From assembly GCA_021613535.1 (NCBI GenBank), contig CP075493.1, forward strand, positions 6,510,001 to 6,574,000: 64,000 nucleotides of DNA. The letters are read 5' to 3'. Position numbers and translations under genes: made by a program. The notes under the pieces are model-generated. The model was not told where the DNA came from. It worked only from the letters and a program-made list of their open reading frames with translations, and searched no databases. Origin of the DNA: Adineta vaga. Taxonomy: Eukaryota > Rotifera. Positions within the stretch are counted from its first letter, which is position 1. The number at the start of each line of letters is the position of its first letter. Shown piece after piece: positions 25,408 to 37,558 of this stretch.

Positions 25408-26093
25408 AAGAAATCTAGCAAATCATCCACATGGACTTCAATGACACTTCTTTTTCCTCCCTAGACTACACTGTTCCCTTTCTACTTGTTTTCTAAAATA
25501 GAAAATAAACTTTATTACTTTTCCCGTTAAAATCACATACATTGATATTATAATGAAAGATAAACAAGTTATATTCATACATAAAATTACAAATATATAG
25601 TGAAGAAAAAAACAAAACAAAAGAAATCAATTAGTATTATTCTCTAATTGAAATACTTGTAAACTGAATGATTTGATATATGTTACAAATGTTGAATTGA
25701 AATAGCGTCCTTTATTTATATTTGTATGTAACAGATGTCGATTCTCTATTTCTTTCTCATTTTAATGTCGAAACGATAGGATAATATTGGTTTTCTGCAC
25801 AGGAATCATCACGTATGTAAATGTTTGCTAATTGAAAAGAAACCTTTATATTATTCTCACTTTAATTATTGAAATTATCATATTGATTTAAACGTGTCAT
25901 TACGTTATCTGCTTGTAGTTAAAATGCGTAATGAGATATGCTGATAAGAAGAGAAATTTCATACAGAAAAGAAGTGATTCATTTCGAGTTCTATTAGTGT
26001 GTTGACGACTAGAGATGCATTAGTTCTGTTAGATAAACATTTTAAACATTTTCTTCCATAAAAATTAGTATTTCAATCGACATATTTTGAACG
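25408..26093. other. Intergenic
   Basis: About 690 bp, AT-rich, between two plus-strand genes. No coding, RNA or repeat signal recognised. Confidence 0.4.
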
Positions 26094-28202
26094 ATGGCCA
26101 CAAACACACCCAATTCATCTGTATGTCAACTAATCTTTACAATTCTATGATCGTTACGATCCATGTTAATATTTCAGATCAATGACCAATGTATTATATG
26201 TTTGTCGTCATTTGGTATTCAAGTTGAACGAATACCACATAGATGTACAAATGTTAAATGCAATCGACAATTTTGTGCTCAATGTATAAATCAAATACAG
26301 ATTTATAATGGAAATGAACGGTCATTTCGATGTATGTATTGTCTACAAGACTATTCTGACAATTGTGTTCCTGAAGAAAATCAAGTGCTTATTGCGCAGT
26401 TATGGGATGAAATCCGAATGAGATATAATATTGATCACATACAAAATCTATTATTAAATCAATGTGATCAGAGAGATTTAAGTAATGATATCGATTGTAG
26501 ACGACGTCATTTAATGAATTTGGTAACGTTATATAAACGTTTCTGTGGTCGAACACAATTTCTTTTCACTGTTGAATATCTCGTCAATCAACTTACTGAA
26601 CTTCTTCATTATTTGAATAAAAATAATGAGAATAATTTACAAGAATGTAAAAATTTGTATCAACGACTTATTTCATCTGTAGTCGTGAATGACCATGATA
26701 TTGGATTATTATATATCAATCTCTGTGAACGTTTACAATTGGAAATATCCGAAGCTGAATATTGTAGTATGTTTCCCAAGATCAATACGAAAATGAATGA
26801 ATGGTTGCACGAACAAGGTTCAGCAAAAGGATTTCAACCAAAAATTCTCGAACTATTCCAAGCAATTGAACAGGATCTAATTAATCAATGGAATAATCCA
26901 TATCTAGCCACACGAACAAAAATTGGAGTGATTGGATTTATAGGTGTTGGAAAAAGTTCTCTAATTAATTATCTACTTGGAATCAAATCTTTAGCCAATG
27001 ATGATGCTGCACCTGTTTCCATGACAAAAGGTACTTATTTTCCTTTACAATTTGATCAAAAAGAACCACTGATTTCTCCGGATGATCCAAAGAAGAAAAC
27101 GTTAGTGACCTTTGTAGATATTCAAGGTGTTGATAAGAATAACTATGATTCAAGAAATGAAGAACAAGAAGATGTTTATTTAGAAGAAATTCGTAAAGTG
27201 AATTGTGATATTTATATTGTTGTTTATGATGAAAAGTTACGCGCTGAACAAGAAGAATGGATCAAATTTATTGAAGAATATTTAAAGCGAAAATGTGTTT
27301 TAGTGCGAACAAAAGTAGATATTTATTATCAAACAAAACTTCAAGAATATATGGATACAACCAGTATTGTTAATGAACAAAATAATTCACAAGCAGCAAT
27401 TCTTGAACAATTACGACTTGATAATTCTATAGAATCACGATTTGTTTTTCTTGTTGCTTGTGATTATTCTTTCAAGAAGAATGATATCACGTCATTTGAT
27501 TTTCCGCTCCTAATTAGAGAATTAGGGCGTTTAGCGTTCGATGCATGTTCTAATCGAATTCATGTATTAGCTCACCAAACTATGGCACGTGCTATTAATA
27601 CAAGTTTTCGTCGTGGTTATGTACTTAATGTTATGAAATATAAAGTTGCTGCTGGATTCGCTTCTATAATACCATTTGGTGATCAACTACCTCGTTATCT
27701 TTCTCGTGATAGTATTCGTGAAGCATTTGGTATTGATGATAATCTACGACAATATATAAAACAGTTTCATATTATTGTTTATAATTATAAATTACAAACT
27801 TCAGTATTCAAAGAATGTGTAGAAGTTAAAAATTTACAAAGGAATTCTAAATTCGATGCAAAATGGATCGGAAGAACAGCTGGTACTGCCTTAGTTGTGG
27901 GTGGTGGATTTACTGAAGATATTATTCGTGTTGCCGTTCCAGCTGCTACTGCCCTATCAGGTGCTGCACGTGCAGCATTGACAGTAGCTACGATCGGTAT
28001 TGGCATTGTTATTTCAGCTGGTGTTTCTGCTTGGTCAGCAGTTGATAGTGGAAAACATATATTTAGTTACATTAATCGAACATGTGATGATATTATTATG
28101 ATCACTAATCCATTAATTACCATAATCATTGAACGTGAACGAGAGAAAGCGTTTGGCAAAGATCATATAATTGCACTTACCAAAGAGCAAAACGTTTTAT
28201 AA
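26094..28202 (+). CDS. RING-like zinc finger fused to an IRG-like GTPase
   Basis: Exons 26094-26120 and 26178-28202; 683 aa. N-terminal zinc module (residues 14-63): CIIC, RCTNVKC, FCAQC and CMYC, laid out like a RING, but the CGHxFC position reads CNRQFC, so the usual His is Arg. A helical linker follows, then a GTPase domain with P-loop GFIGVGKSS (about 262-270), Walker B/G3 TFVDIQGVD and G4 RTKVD. The C-terminus has AAGFASIIPFGDQLPRYLSRDSIREAFGID, which recalls the IRG helical domain (IPGV..., FGLD), and a hydrophobic Ala/Gly-rich stretch (TALSGAARAALTVATIGIGI) that could insert in membranes. Inferred: an immunity-related-GTPase relative with possible ubiquitin-ligase activity. Substrate and function unknown; nearly intronless. 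Confidence 0.75.
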
Positions 28203-28556
28203 GAAAGAGTTTATTTGGACTTTCTATTTTAAGACACTTCATTGTAATTCTTTCGATTGTAACGTGTTCGTTGGATGTAGTTCTGTCTATCAACAATTAA
28301 GATTTCATTAAATTATTTATCAATATACTATCAATATAATAATATCAGAAATATTTCTCAACTATAGATCAAAGTCTTCACTGACTCAACGTGTAAAATT
28401 TATTGTAAAATCTTTCTGTCGATATCAATCTATCTTTTGTCTACATAGTACTGGTTTACCAAGTTCCATTTAGATATAGAGGCAAATAATACATCAGCAT
28501 CTCTAGATCAATGTCGACCTCGAGCCAATTTTCTCTTACTTTTCGACAGGCACAAT
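28203..28556. other. Intergenic: 3' region of the RING-GTPase gene
   Basis: About 350 bp, AT-rich. No gene seen; it ends at the left target-site duplication of the MITE. Confidence 0.4.
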
Positions 28557-28745
28557 TAGGGATGCAACAAATCTAAAGACTTGGATTTCTTTAGAAAGAT
28601 TTGGATTTGGATCTCAGATGTCAGGAATGCATGTCACTTTGATATTAGTGAGTTCACATGTAAAATCCAAACCAAAACCCAGATCCAAAGAATTGGGTAC
28701 CAAATCCAAATCTTCACTAGGATTTGTTGCACCCCTAGGAACAAT
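28549..28745. mobile_element. hAT-like MITE, 181 bp, with 8-bp target-site duplication
   Basis: Body 28557-28737. The left end TAGGGATGCAACAAATC (28557-28573) and the reverse complement of the right end, TAGGGGTGCAACAAATC (28721-28737), match at 16 of 17 positions. Flanks are GGCACAAT (28549-28556) and GGAACAAT (28738-28745), 7 of 8 identical, the 8-bp duplication length typical of hAT elements. Inside, each arm carries further GATTTGGATTTGG repeats in inverted orientation, so the element could fold back. It has no coding capacity: a non-autonomous element. It lies between convergent 3' ends and disrupts nothing visible. Confidence 0.8.
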
Positions 28746-29087
28746 AAATATCCGTTCAAATAACTTTCAACTAACAGAAGAAGAATCAAGAACAAGTACG
28801 TAGTTATGCAGGTCAATAAAACAAATGCAAATACGAATAGGAAAAGAAACGACGTACTCTCTTCTTTGTAAATAAATCTTCGTATTGAAATATTCGTTTC
28901 TATAGATATGACCTGAATTTTCAGTATCTTCAATGATATTACTAGAAAGCATGAATACTCATGATAATTGAATTTATACGTATATCTATGGATTTGTTCT
29001 AAAATACGATTATTCACACAATCAAAAACATATGTTTCTTTAAAAAAAATACATCATTTGATATCAAAAACAAAAAATGATTTATTT
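28746..29087. other. Intergenic: 3' side of the amine receptor gene
   Basis: About 340 bp, AT-rich, presumably the receptor 3' UTR. Nothing else recognised. Confidence 0.4.
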
Positions 29088-31214
29088 TTAATTTCGACTT
29101 TGTTTAGTTGAGAAACTTCGATTGAATGAATTATTTGGTGATACTGGACATAATAAACGTTTGAATGCTGTTCGAAATTCCACATTAAAAATAGTATAAA
29201 TTAATGGATTACATGCACTATTCATATAACCAAGCCAAAGAATTAATGTTGGCAATGGTTCTTCCAAATATGAATAAACTTCAATAAACGCTGATAAAAT
29301 ATACACAACAAAGAAAGGTAACCAACAAAGAAGAAATACACTGATAATAATTCCAAGTGTTCGAGATAATCGACGTTCACGTGTTAAAGAAATCTTTTGT
29401 CGTTCATTCATTAATGCAGCTAAACTTTTGCCTTTGAAAAGACTTCGACGACCAGCATCTCTCGATGAACGCAAGGGTTTATTTAACAATTCTGTTGTTT
29501 GAACAGCAGCATGTTGCTGTTGTGGTGGTTGACCTGTTGAACTATTTTCATGTTCATTTTCATCGATTTTACATTGATCGAATAGAGGACTTGTTGGTTG
29601 ATCATTATCTAGACACAGAGATTTTTTTCATTCTTCTAGATTTCATACAACAAAACAACTTAGGAAATAAATGTCTAATTTTCAATCGCAAAAAAAAGGT
29701 TAGTTTAGTAAGCGAAATGATCTCAATTATCGAAGAAAGATTGTTAAAGAATTCAATTAACTATAACAATAAACAAGAAAAATACCATGGAATTTCTGAC
29801 AGATATTATTTTTATAAATACATACAGTAAAACGGAACTGTTTGATAGGAAAAGGATTCAATTGTCTGTTATGATAAGAGCGAAAAATATGAGGGTTTTC
29901 TTTTCCTGCAGTTATAGAAGATTTTAAATAATAAAAGGTTTTTCAATTAACTTCTTTTCCTCAACTTATTTTCCATTCGAATTACTTTACTATAAATATG
30001 TAAACATATAGACATTTATCTATGACAATACTTACTTATTGAAAGTATTGTATTCTCATTGCGCCTGATTACTTCGGGTGTATGAATCGTTTTTGTCTGG
30101 CACTGGCCTAAATGATTGTTATTTGATAATAATAGTATTTTTGAGTGTATTGTTTCGTCAGCATCATCCGTACTAGGATTGTCTGCACCACTACCATTTG
30201 ATGCTGTTGATTTAAATGATCTATCATTAGTTTGAAGAGTCGCTGTTCTATAGACCTGTTTTTTACGATGATTATGATGATGTTGATGAGGATTATATTT
30301 CAAGCTATTGTTTGTTGTTGTTACATTATTTGGGGATGATTGATCAGGATTATTCCGACGTGTTGCATTAGCTAATTTGGCTGCCGCTAAAAATAGCAGA
30401 AAATCTCTTTAGAATAGAATAAAGATATGTGTTGAAATAATCTAACCATTAGCTCGTTCACGAAATCTCTTTTTTGTTTCGATAAAAACATGAGCATAAA
30501 CGATTGTCATAATTAATGCAGGAATATAGAATGATCCACATGCTGAGTAAATAACATATGCTTTATTTCTTGACAATTCACATTGCTGTAAATCATTAAA
30601 ATTTTGTAATTCACGTGATCCAAGTATGGTTGCTATCATTGGCGGAACTGATATCGTTGCTGATAAAAGCCACACAAGCATAATCAGAAAAAGAACACGT
30701 CGAATTGTTCGTTGACGAGCATATTGTATCGGATCACTTATGGCCCAGTAACGATCAAGCTAGAAAAAAAGTAGAATGAACAAAGAAAATGAAAGGAAAA
30801 AAAAGAAAGAATTCTTACTGCAATAGCACAGAGATTTAATATTGATGATGTACATAGAAGTACATCTGATGTAACAAATATTTGACAAAACATTTTCCCA
30901 AAAATCCATCGTTTGAGTATATGTGTAACAATATGAAATGGCATGACCATAATAGCAACAAACATATCAGAAAAAGCAAGTGAGACAATGAAAAAATTTT
31001 GTACAGTTCGTAATGGTCGAAATGTAAAGACAGATAGAATAACAAGAATATTTCCACAAATACATAAAACAACAATACTAGAAAGAACAAAGGCAACAGG
31101 TAATGCTTTAACTAATGGCATTGGACGAATCGTTGTTGATGACGTGGATGCTGTTAGTGTTGTTGAATTGACTGATGTCAAAAAATTAAATGTTGGAGAA
31201 GGATAATCTGCCAT
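29088..31214 (-). CDS. Biogenic amine GPCR, tyramine/octopamine-receptor-like
   Basis: Class A seven-TM receptor at the plasma membrane. Minus-strand exons 31214-30819, 30759-30447, 30386-30036, 29608-29088; phases close, 526 aa from ATG 31214 ([11 protein letters not shown]). Seen: NST glycosylation site; TM1 CGNILVI; TM2 [12 protein letters not shown]3 [17 protein letters not shown] with the amine-binding Asp; [12 protein letters not shown]5 [14 protein letters not shown] with Ser contacts; a long Gln/Asn/His-rich third loop; TM6 [11 protein letters not shown]7 NPLIY; RLLC palmitoylation Cys. TM3 and TM5-ICL3 ([12 protein letters not shown]) most resemble invertebrate type-1 tyramine/octopamine receptors; alpha2-adrenergic-like is the alternative. 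The open frame extends upstream to a TAG acceptor at 31373-31374, where an intron could split an earlier ATG (see findings). Confidence 0.87.
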
Positions 31215-34200
31215 TTTTGAATCACTGGATGATATAAAATACCAATCGAGACTACTACTATTTAATGATAGAAGATGATTATCAACAGAATTACCATTTG
31301 ATAAACCGAAATTTGGTAAATATAAATTTTCAACTTCGCTGTGATGAATAGAAATTGTTAATGGCAGATGCACTATGGAAAAATAGAGAGAGAGAGAGAT
31401 GTTATTTTTTGTTCGTCTTCTTTTTGTTCTCCTTCGTCTTCTTCTTCTTGTTTTCTATTATATCAAATGATGAAAACTATAGACATTGCTTCTTTGTCAA
31501 ATGTCATTAAAAAGTTTTATGAAAGGTTTCCTAGTGCAAAATCGAAACGTATAATACAATGTATTCATCTCATTTCCGATAGATTTCATGAGTCGAACAT
31601 CTCTAAAACTGTCACCTAGCTTTCGATGAGTTGAAGCAAGTGGAACTCGTTTGAAATTAATAACTTCTAATGATCTATCTACGTCCGGTAAATTGTTCTG
31701 ATTTCTAAGAAAAAAGATATAAAAGAAAGACTTTTCTTTTCATTTTTATAAAGAATAATTTCAATTGATAACGATCAACTAAGTGACTCGTTTATTTACA
31801 TATTGATAAATACTTCGCAATACAGTTATCTGTATTTCTAAATACAATTTCGTGACAAAGATCATAGTTTTCGTATTTTAGTTTAATCCCTTAGAATTCT
31901 CTGCTATTCGCATGATCTATTGAGTCCTTGACATTTCCCTCTTTTATATTTTCACCATCTGTTCTTCAGTCTTAGATCATGGATTCTCTTCATTGATCAA
32001 AAAAGAAAACAAGAATAACTAAGGACAAAAGAAGATTAACACAAACAAAACACTCCATATTGATAAATGTCATTCAAATAAATAATAATCTCATTTTTTT
32101 TCTGTCTCAAAACTCCTCATTTTCTTTTCCCATTGTCCTATGGAATTTGTTTAACACATATACATTGGGGAATTGAATGGACTTGCTTAACTAATCTATT
32201 CGATTTTTCATGTAGTTTTTCTTTTTTAATTGAATAAATCTATGAAAACACAGAGCTAAGTTTTTGATATACATTTATCTCGGCATGAGAATTCTTCGTT
32301 AAAGATTGAAGTTTACTTAATCAAAAGATGAAAGGAGGGACGGATATTTACTGAGAAGGTGAAATAGGAAAAACATACTTTACATTTTAATTGATTTTAG
32401 TTCTTTTTCTATTTCAATATGTACACATTTGTTTCTGATGTAATTCTCGTTTGAATAAAGTCAAGAAATAGTCAGAGAAAAAAAAAACTTCTACTTTTTT
32501 CTTCGTCTTCTTCCTCTTCTTCTTGTGAATCCCTGTTATAGCTGTCTCTAACACACACTATTTTTTTGATAAGTGCCATTAAAAAAACATGACGAAAGAA
32601 ATACTTTTTATCTCAGAACGTGTCATATAATATTTACTATTACACATTCAGTCACGCACTAACACCTGAAGGCTTGTCGATGTTAAATGTAGCGCAAATC
32701 AGTGTCGATATAAATCTTATTTTCATTGTTTGACTCAATGGACGAATAAAACTATCATACGTATGTTAGATAAAAGTCAAATGATTACAACTTGCTTTTG
32801 TCCTATTTAATATTTTAGGAATGTCATGCACTGGATAGATGTCAAGAAAGAATTGAAGTCGAGAGCAACAAATTGAGACAGATAATCAAAGAAGGCAGAA
32901 AAGAAATCTCTAATCGAACAGGCTAAGTGGCTGTATATGATAGTGGCATTGTTGATTGGACTAGTTTTCGTCTATAAGTTCACAATATTTTCCTCATTTT
33001 TTCTCTCGTCATAGAATAAAGATGTATGCGGGAACGGGTACTTGCCGTTGTTTACACTATGTCAATAGGAGTTACAACTTGTTCAGTCGCACTTATGTAT
33101 GCACCAATGATGAATAAGAATTTCTTTATCTCATCCGTTCTTTCATCTTCTTCATCCTCACTAATTCAGTTCTGAAATGAGAAATCAGAAGACGAAGAAG
33201 AAGAAGAAAAGAGCAACGCATTAATCCATTACTTTACCTTCGGACGGCTGAGGAATTAATACAAATAGTTGTAAGAAAGTGATTTTTAAATATTATTTAA
33301 CGCTCCGTCGAAAGAGAATCTTTTCTTTTTATAAGAAGAAAAGAAAAAAAGGAGACTTCGTTACGAGCATTAAATAGAAATATGAACTCGACAAATAGAC
33401 ATTTTTCTTTCTCTTTTTTAAAACTCACTCTTAAAAAATAAAACGGAAATTATTGCAACATGCTGCTTTTCATTCAAAATCTTCGCTAAGATCGTCATAG
33501 TATGAAAAATATTGTTCTTATCACTGAAAATGATCATTATACCTAATGAAAAAAACATAATTATCATCGCAATGAACAGACAATTTACCGCAAGGAAGCC
33601 TTTTCTTCAATATGACAATTAATTAACTATAGTTTATCTTTGATTATAATAAAATAATATTTATTTATTGTAGAAAAGATGTCGTAGAAGTGAAACTTAC
33701 TGATTGTTTGCTTTTGCCGATAGGATTACCAGTTTGTTAGAGAAATAAGAGGAACTAATGCATTAAAGGAATATTTAGTCATGTTTATATATAATCTAAA
33801 TAATCGACAGAAACATTATATATATATATAAAACAAAATGATTTGAAAAAAATGCAAATTCAAAGAAGAATAATGACGATGATGTTATATTCCCCAAGTA
33901 GATTACTAACGCGACGTGCACGTTCTGATGATTTCGTGTCTATACTTACATTTGTTGAATATAATAGAAATTCATTGAAATGCGCATTTATTAGACTAAT
34001 AAAAGAAGAAAATATCATTGTTATAATCTTAAATTTTTAATTACAATGAATTTTGATGTTAATAATTAGAAGATCTGTATGTATATTTATAAAATATTTT
34101 CTTTGTTGAATTAGATTTTGATTAAATAAAAAAAGAATCTGTTGAAATGAAATCCCTATTGATTATAGTCTGTAACAAAGGAAGCATCTAACTTAGTAAG

Positions 34201-36527
34201 AAGATAGAAGTGCATCTTTTCAGAATATTAATATTTTTCAACTTCTATATATACTCTTCTCGAGAGAGACAAACAAATTTGTTTGGACTTTTCTTTTTTT
34301 TCCCTAAAACTCGGAAATTTCTTCGTAGTCGAATAGAATTTACTAACATCCTTTTTCTTTGTTCGAAGAATTAATATAACTAAAAGCAGATATTTTCCAT
34401 TACTGAGCGAATAGTCGTGATCGTCTAATAACATCATAAAAAATCTCATTCGTAGCTAAGTATAGTATATGTAGATACAAGCCAAAAAGAAAAAGAACGG
34501 TTTCTCAAGATAATCTTGTTTGTATACAGACCGAATTGTTCTCTCTTTTCTTCTGTTTGTCTGTCTCTCTCGATACATATACGGCTGTTCTCTCAACTGG
34601 AAGTTCGGATGCGAAAGAAAAACTATAATAATCATACAATAGAGTTTGTCTTTTCAAGGTTCTCGTTGTTTTCATGATTTTCATTCATTTTCAGTTGTCT
34701 AAACGAATAACATAATAAATAATTTAAACTAATCGTCAAAATTTACTTCATTAACAATCAAATAACCTCGTTGATTATTTGCACTTTTCTTCGGATGAAA
34801 AAAGGGAAAATATGTACATGTATTTAATCAGATCGTACCTACCATTTGATTTTGCATAATTATCTGTCTCATTTATTCTAAGAGTTAAACAGTAGGATAT
34901 CAGAGACAGATGGGCAATATAATAATAAGATAACGAAGTGAGTTGTCTATTGCTAGTTTATTCTCTTACACATGTTGTTTTCTTTTTAATACGTATAATT
35001 ATGGATAAATTTGTCGATGTTGTGTCTTGTCACATAACATCGCTCATTGATTTGCTTTCTTGTTCTTTCTATTTCTCGTCATCATGATCATCATCACTCT
35101 TCATCTATTCATGAACTCGCTTTTGGCATACAGGAAATATGAAACGACATTCCAATACGACACAAAGCAAATAAGATGATTTTTGAAAAAAAATAAAGAA
35201 TAAGCATAATTGATTTGTTGTTGTTTTGATGCAATAAAATACAAGAGAAAAAGGAGAAAATATTCTTCTGTAGTTTCAAGAAGAATATCTGTATATTTAC
35301 ATATTTATTGAGTCGATTCATTGACATGCAATGAATATCTAAAAACAAAAAGAGAGTCAATCATATGTACATCTGAACAACGAACTATCAAAAATCGCTA
35401 AGTAAAAATGAATCAATTCATTCTGTCATCAAAACACGTATATTTCTACCGATTTAATACAACTATTAATCATCAATTAAAAAGACATTAACAGATTCAC
35501 TGTTTTATTCATAACAAGGAAATGTGTCAATAACTAGTAGATGTAATTTTCTCATGAGCTGCTTAAGTTAAGATATTTGTAAATAAGCATTCGTACAAAA
35601 TGTACTTGACATATTAAGAATGTTACCATGTGAATTCTATGGTTCTTATCCTTTATTTTTAATCACGAAAAGCTTTATCGAGACAAACAAACAAAAGTCT
35701 GAATTATATTCCAAGAAGCATAAATTTTCTCAAAGAGAAAGTTATTATATTGCTCTCATTCACGCTAAATATATCCTACTACTCTTTTTTCCTAAGTCAA
35801 CATTGTTTTATCAATGGCGATGACTTAGATTCTCTTGAGAACAGAGAAAAAAATACCTTTGTCTTAAAACTTTATTGTGAACGACCCGTCTCTTACAATC
35901 ATATGATGAAGATGAAACGAATAAGAAATAAAAGAAAATAATAATAAGAGAAATGTTAGGAGTGAAGCAACGTATTTTAAGTATTTATATGCGGAATAAA
36001 AGATGGGCAAGGAAGCGATATGAGATGCTACAGTAGATTGCGAAAGATGATATGACGAGTTAATAAAAACTATAGAACTCTATATTAGAAAACTGATCAA
36101 TAAGAGGAAACAACAATCAAAAAACAGACGATGAATAAAAAATGAAGGATAGTAATTACAGAACGGAACTAGTCAAGGTAATGTGTGCTATAAATTTGTG
36201 ATGAAAATCAAATAGAGAGAAGTTTTTCGATGTCCAGCTTTTCAATTCATACTTCTTTATCGTCATCAAAGATGAATTATCTAAATGTTATTCGGTACTA
36301 ACAATTAACAGTATATGCAATTATATATCGCGCATATCGAAATTCATTTTTCCATTACATATGGTATAATAGACATTCCGTATAAAAGATGTCGCTTTTG
36401 AATACTCTTTTGAGGTTAATGTCAAGGCAATAACTTGTTTATGACTTTTATAAGTTTTTATAATTACATGTCAAATCAAACATAAGTGAAAATAAAGTTG
36501 TGACTATTATTATTTTACGATATTCAA
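31215..36527. other. Long gene-poor region upstream of the amine receptor
   Basis: About 5.3 kb with no gene I can support. The first 160 bp are the extended open frame of the receptor. The rest is AT-rich with short GA, TTC and GAA runs (near 31388, 32500, 33190). Candidate ORFs are short, AT-biased and lack family motifs. It may hold 5' UTR exons and regulatory DNA for the receptor and RAB28. Confidence 0.4.
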
Positions 36528-37558
36528 ATGTCTGATTCCGAAGGTGAAACATATGAAAAACAAGTTAAAATTGTACTTATTGGTGATGGAAGTTCTGGAA
36601 AAGTAAATAATTCTATCTTCAAATGACTTTTTTTTCTCATGTAATAATTCTACTGATTTAGACATCGATTACAGAACGATTTTCGAAAGATGCATTTAAT
36701 CGTGAATATAATCAAACATTAGGAATTGATTATTATTTAAAACGAATTAACTTAACACGTAAAACAAATTCTGTTATAATAAAATTTAAATGTAGGTTCT
36801 TTATCGATTTTAGGTACGTACAATGTAACATTAGCCGTGAATGATGTTGGTGGACAAACGCTAGGTGGCGCTATGCTAGACAAATATATATTCGGCGCAG
36901 ATGTAAAATAAAATAAATACTCTTTGAATGCATCTAATTTTCTCTTTTTTTAGATTGTTTTACTCGTTTATGATATAACAAATTTACAAAGTTTCGAGAA
37001 TCTCGACGATTGGTATCATACTGTAACAAAATATTGTGCTAGTCGAAAACCATTGTTCGCACTTGTTGGTAATAAAAGTAAGTCGTACTTATGAATGCAA
37101 GTCTCTAGAGCATTTATCATATTAAAAAGTGAATGAAAGATAAGAAATGATGTTATTTCATGTTAATCTAGTTTATATGAGATTATGATGATGTTTTGAA
37201 AGAGAATTAGAAATATCTATTAGTAAATATTTGTTTCAACGAGATGTTCATGTTGGTTTTTTTTGTAGGTGATCTTGAACATTTACGTGCAGTTAAAGCT
37301 GAAAAACATTATCAATTTACTAAAGAGAGAGATATGTTATCATATTTTGTGTCGGCTAAAACTGGTGAATCTGTAGAGAATTTATTTCGTCAAGTAACAG
37401 CAAGTTTAATGCATGTTGTCTTACCAAAAAATGATCAGGATGCAACACGCATTATTAAAGCACCAATTTTACGACAAGAATCTCAAAATGTTATTCCATT
37501 AAGTACAACTCCAGCAAAAGCAAGTCATACGCGTACATCAATTTGCAATGTTCAATAA
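36528..37558 (+). CDS. RAB28: RAB28 small GTPase
   Basis: Rab-family GTPase linked in other animals to cilia, BBSome/IFT trafficking and photoreceptor shedding. Exons 36528-36602, 36662-36758, 36814-36902, 36954-37077, 37269-37558; phases close, 224 aa (human about 220). Start [20 protein letters not shown] mirrors the human MSDSEEE start. P-loop GDGSSGKTS, switch region [13 protein letters not shown]3 [10 protein letters not shown] (DVGGQ matches the RAB28-specific GGQ), [21 protein letters not shown]4 NKSD and G5 SAKTG. The C-terminus CNVQ is a CAAX box like human CAVQ, so farnesylation is expected. Odd: the residue before D in G3 is Asn, where Rabs have Trp. Confidence 0.93.

Noticed and set aside
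28581-28803. Short plus-strand ORFs inside the MITE
   Set aside because: Translations of the inverted repeats; no transposase motif.
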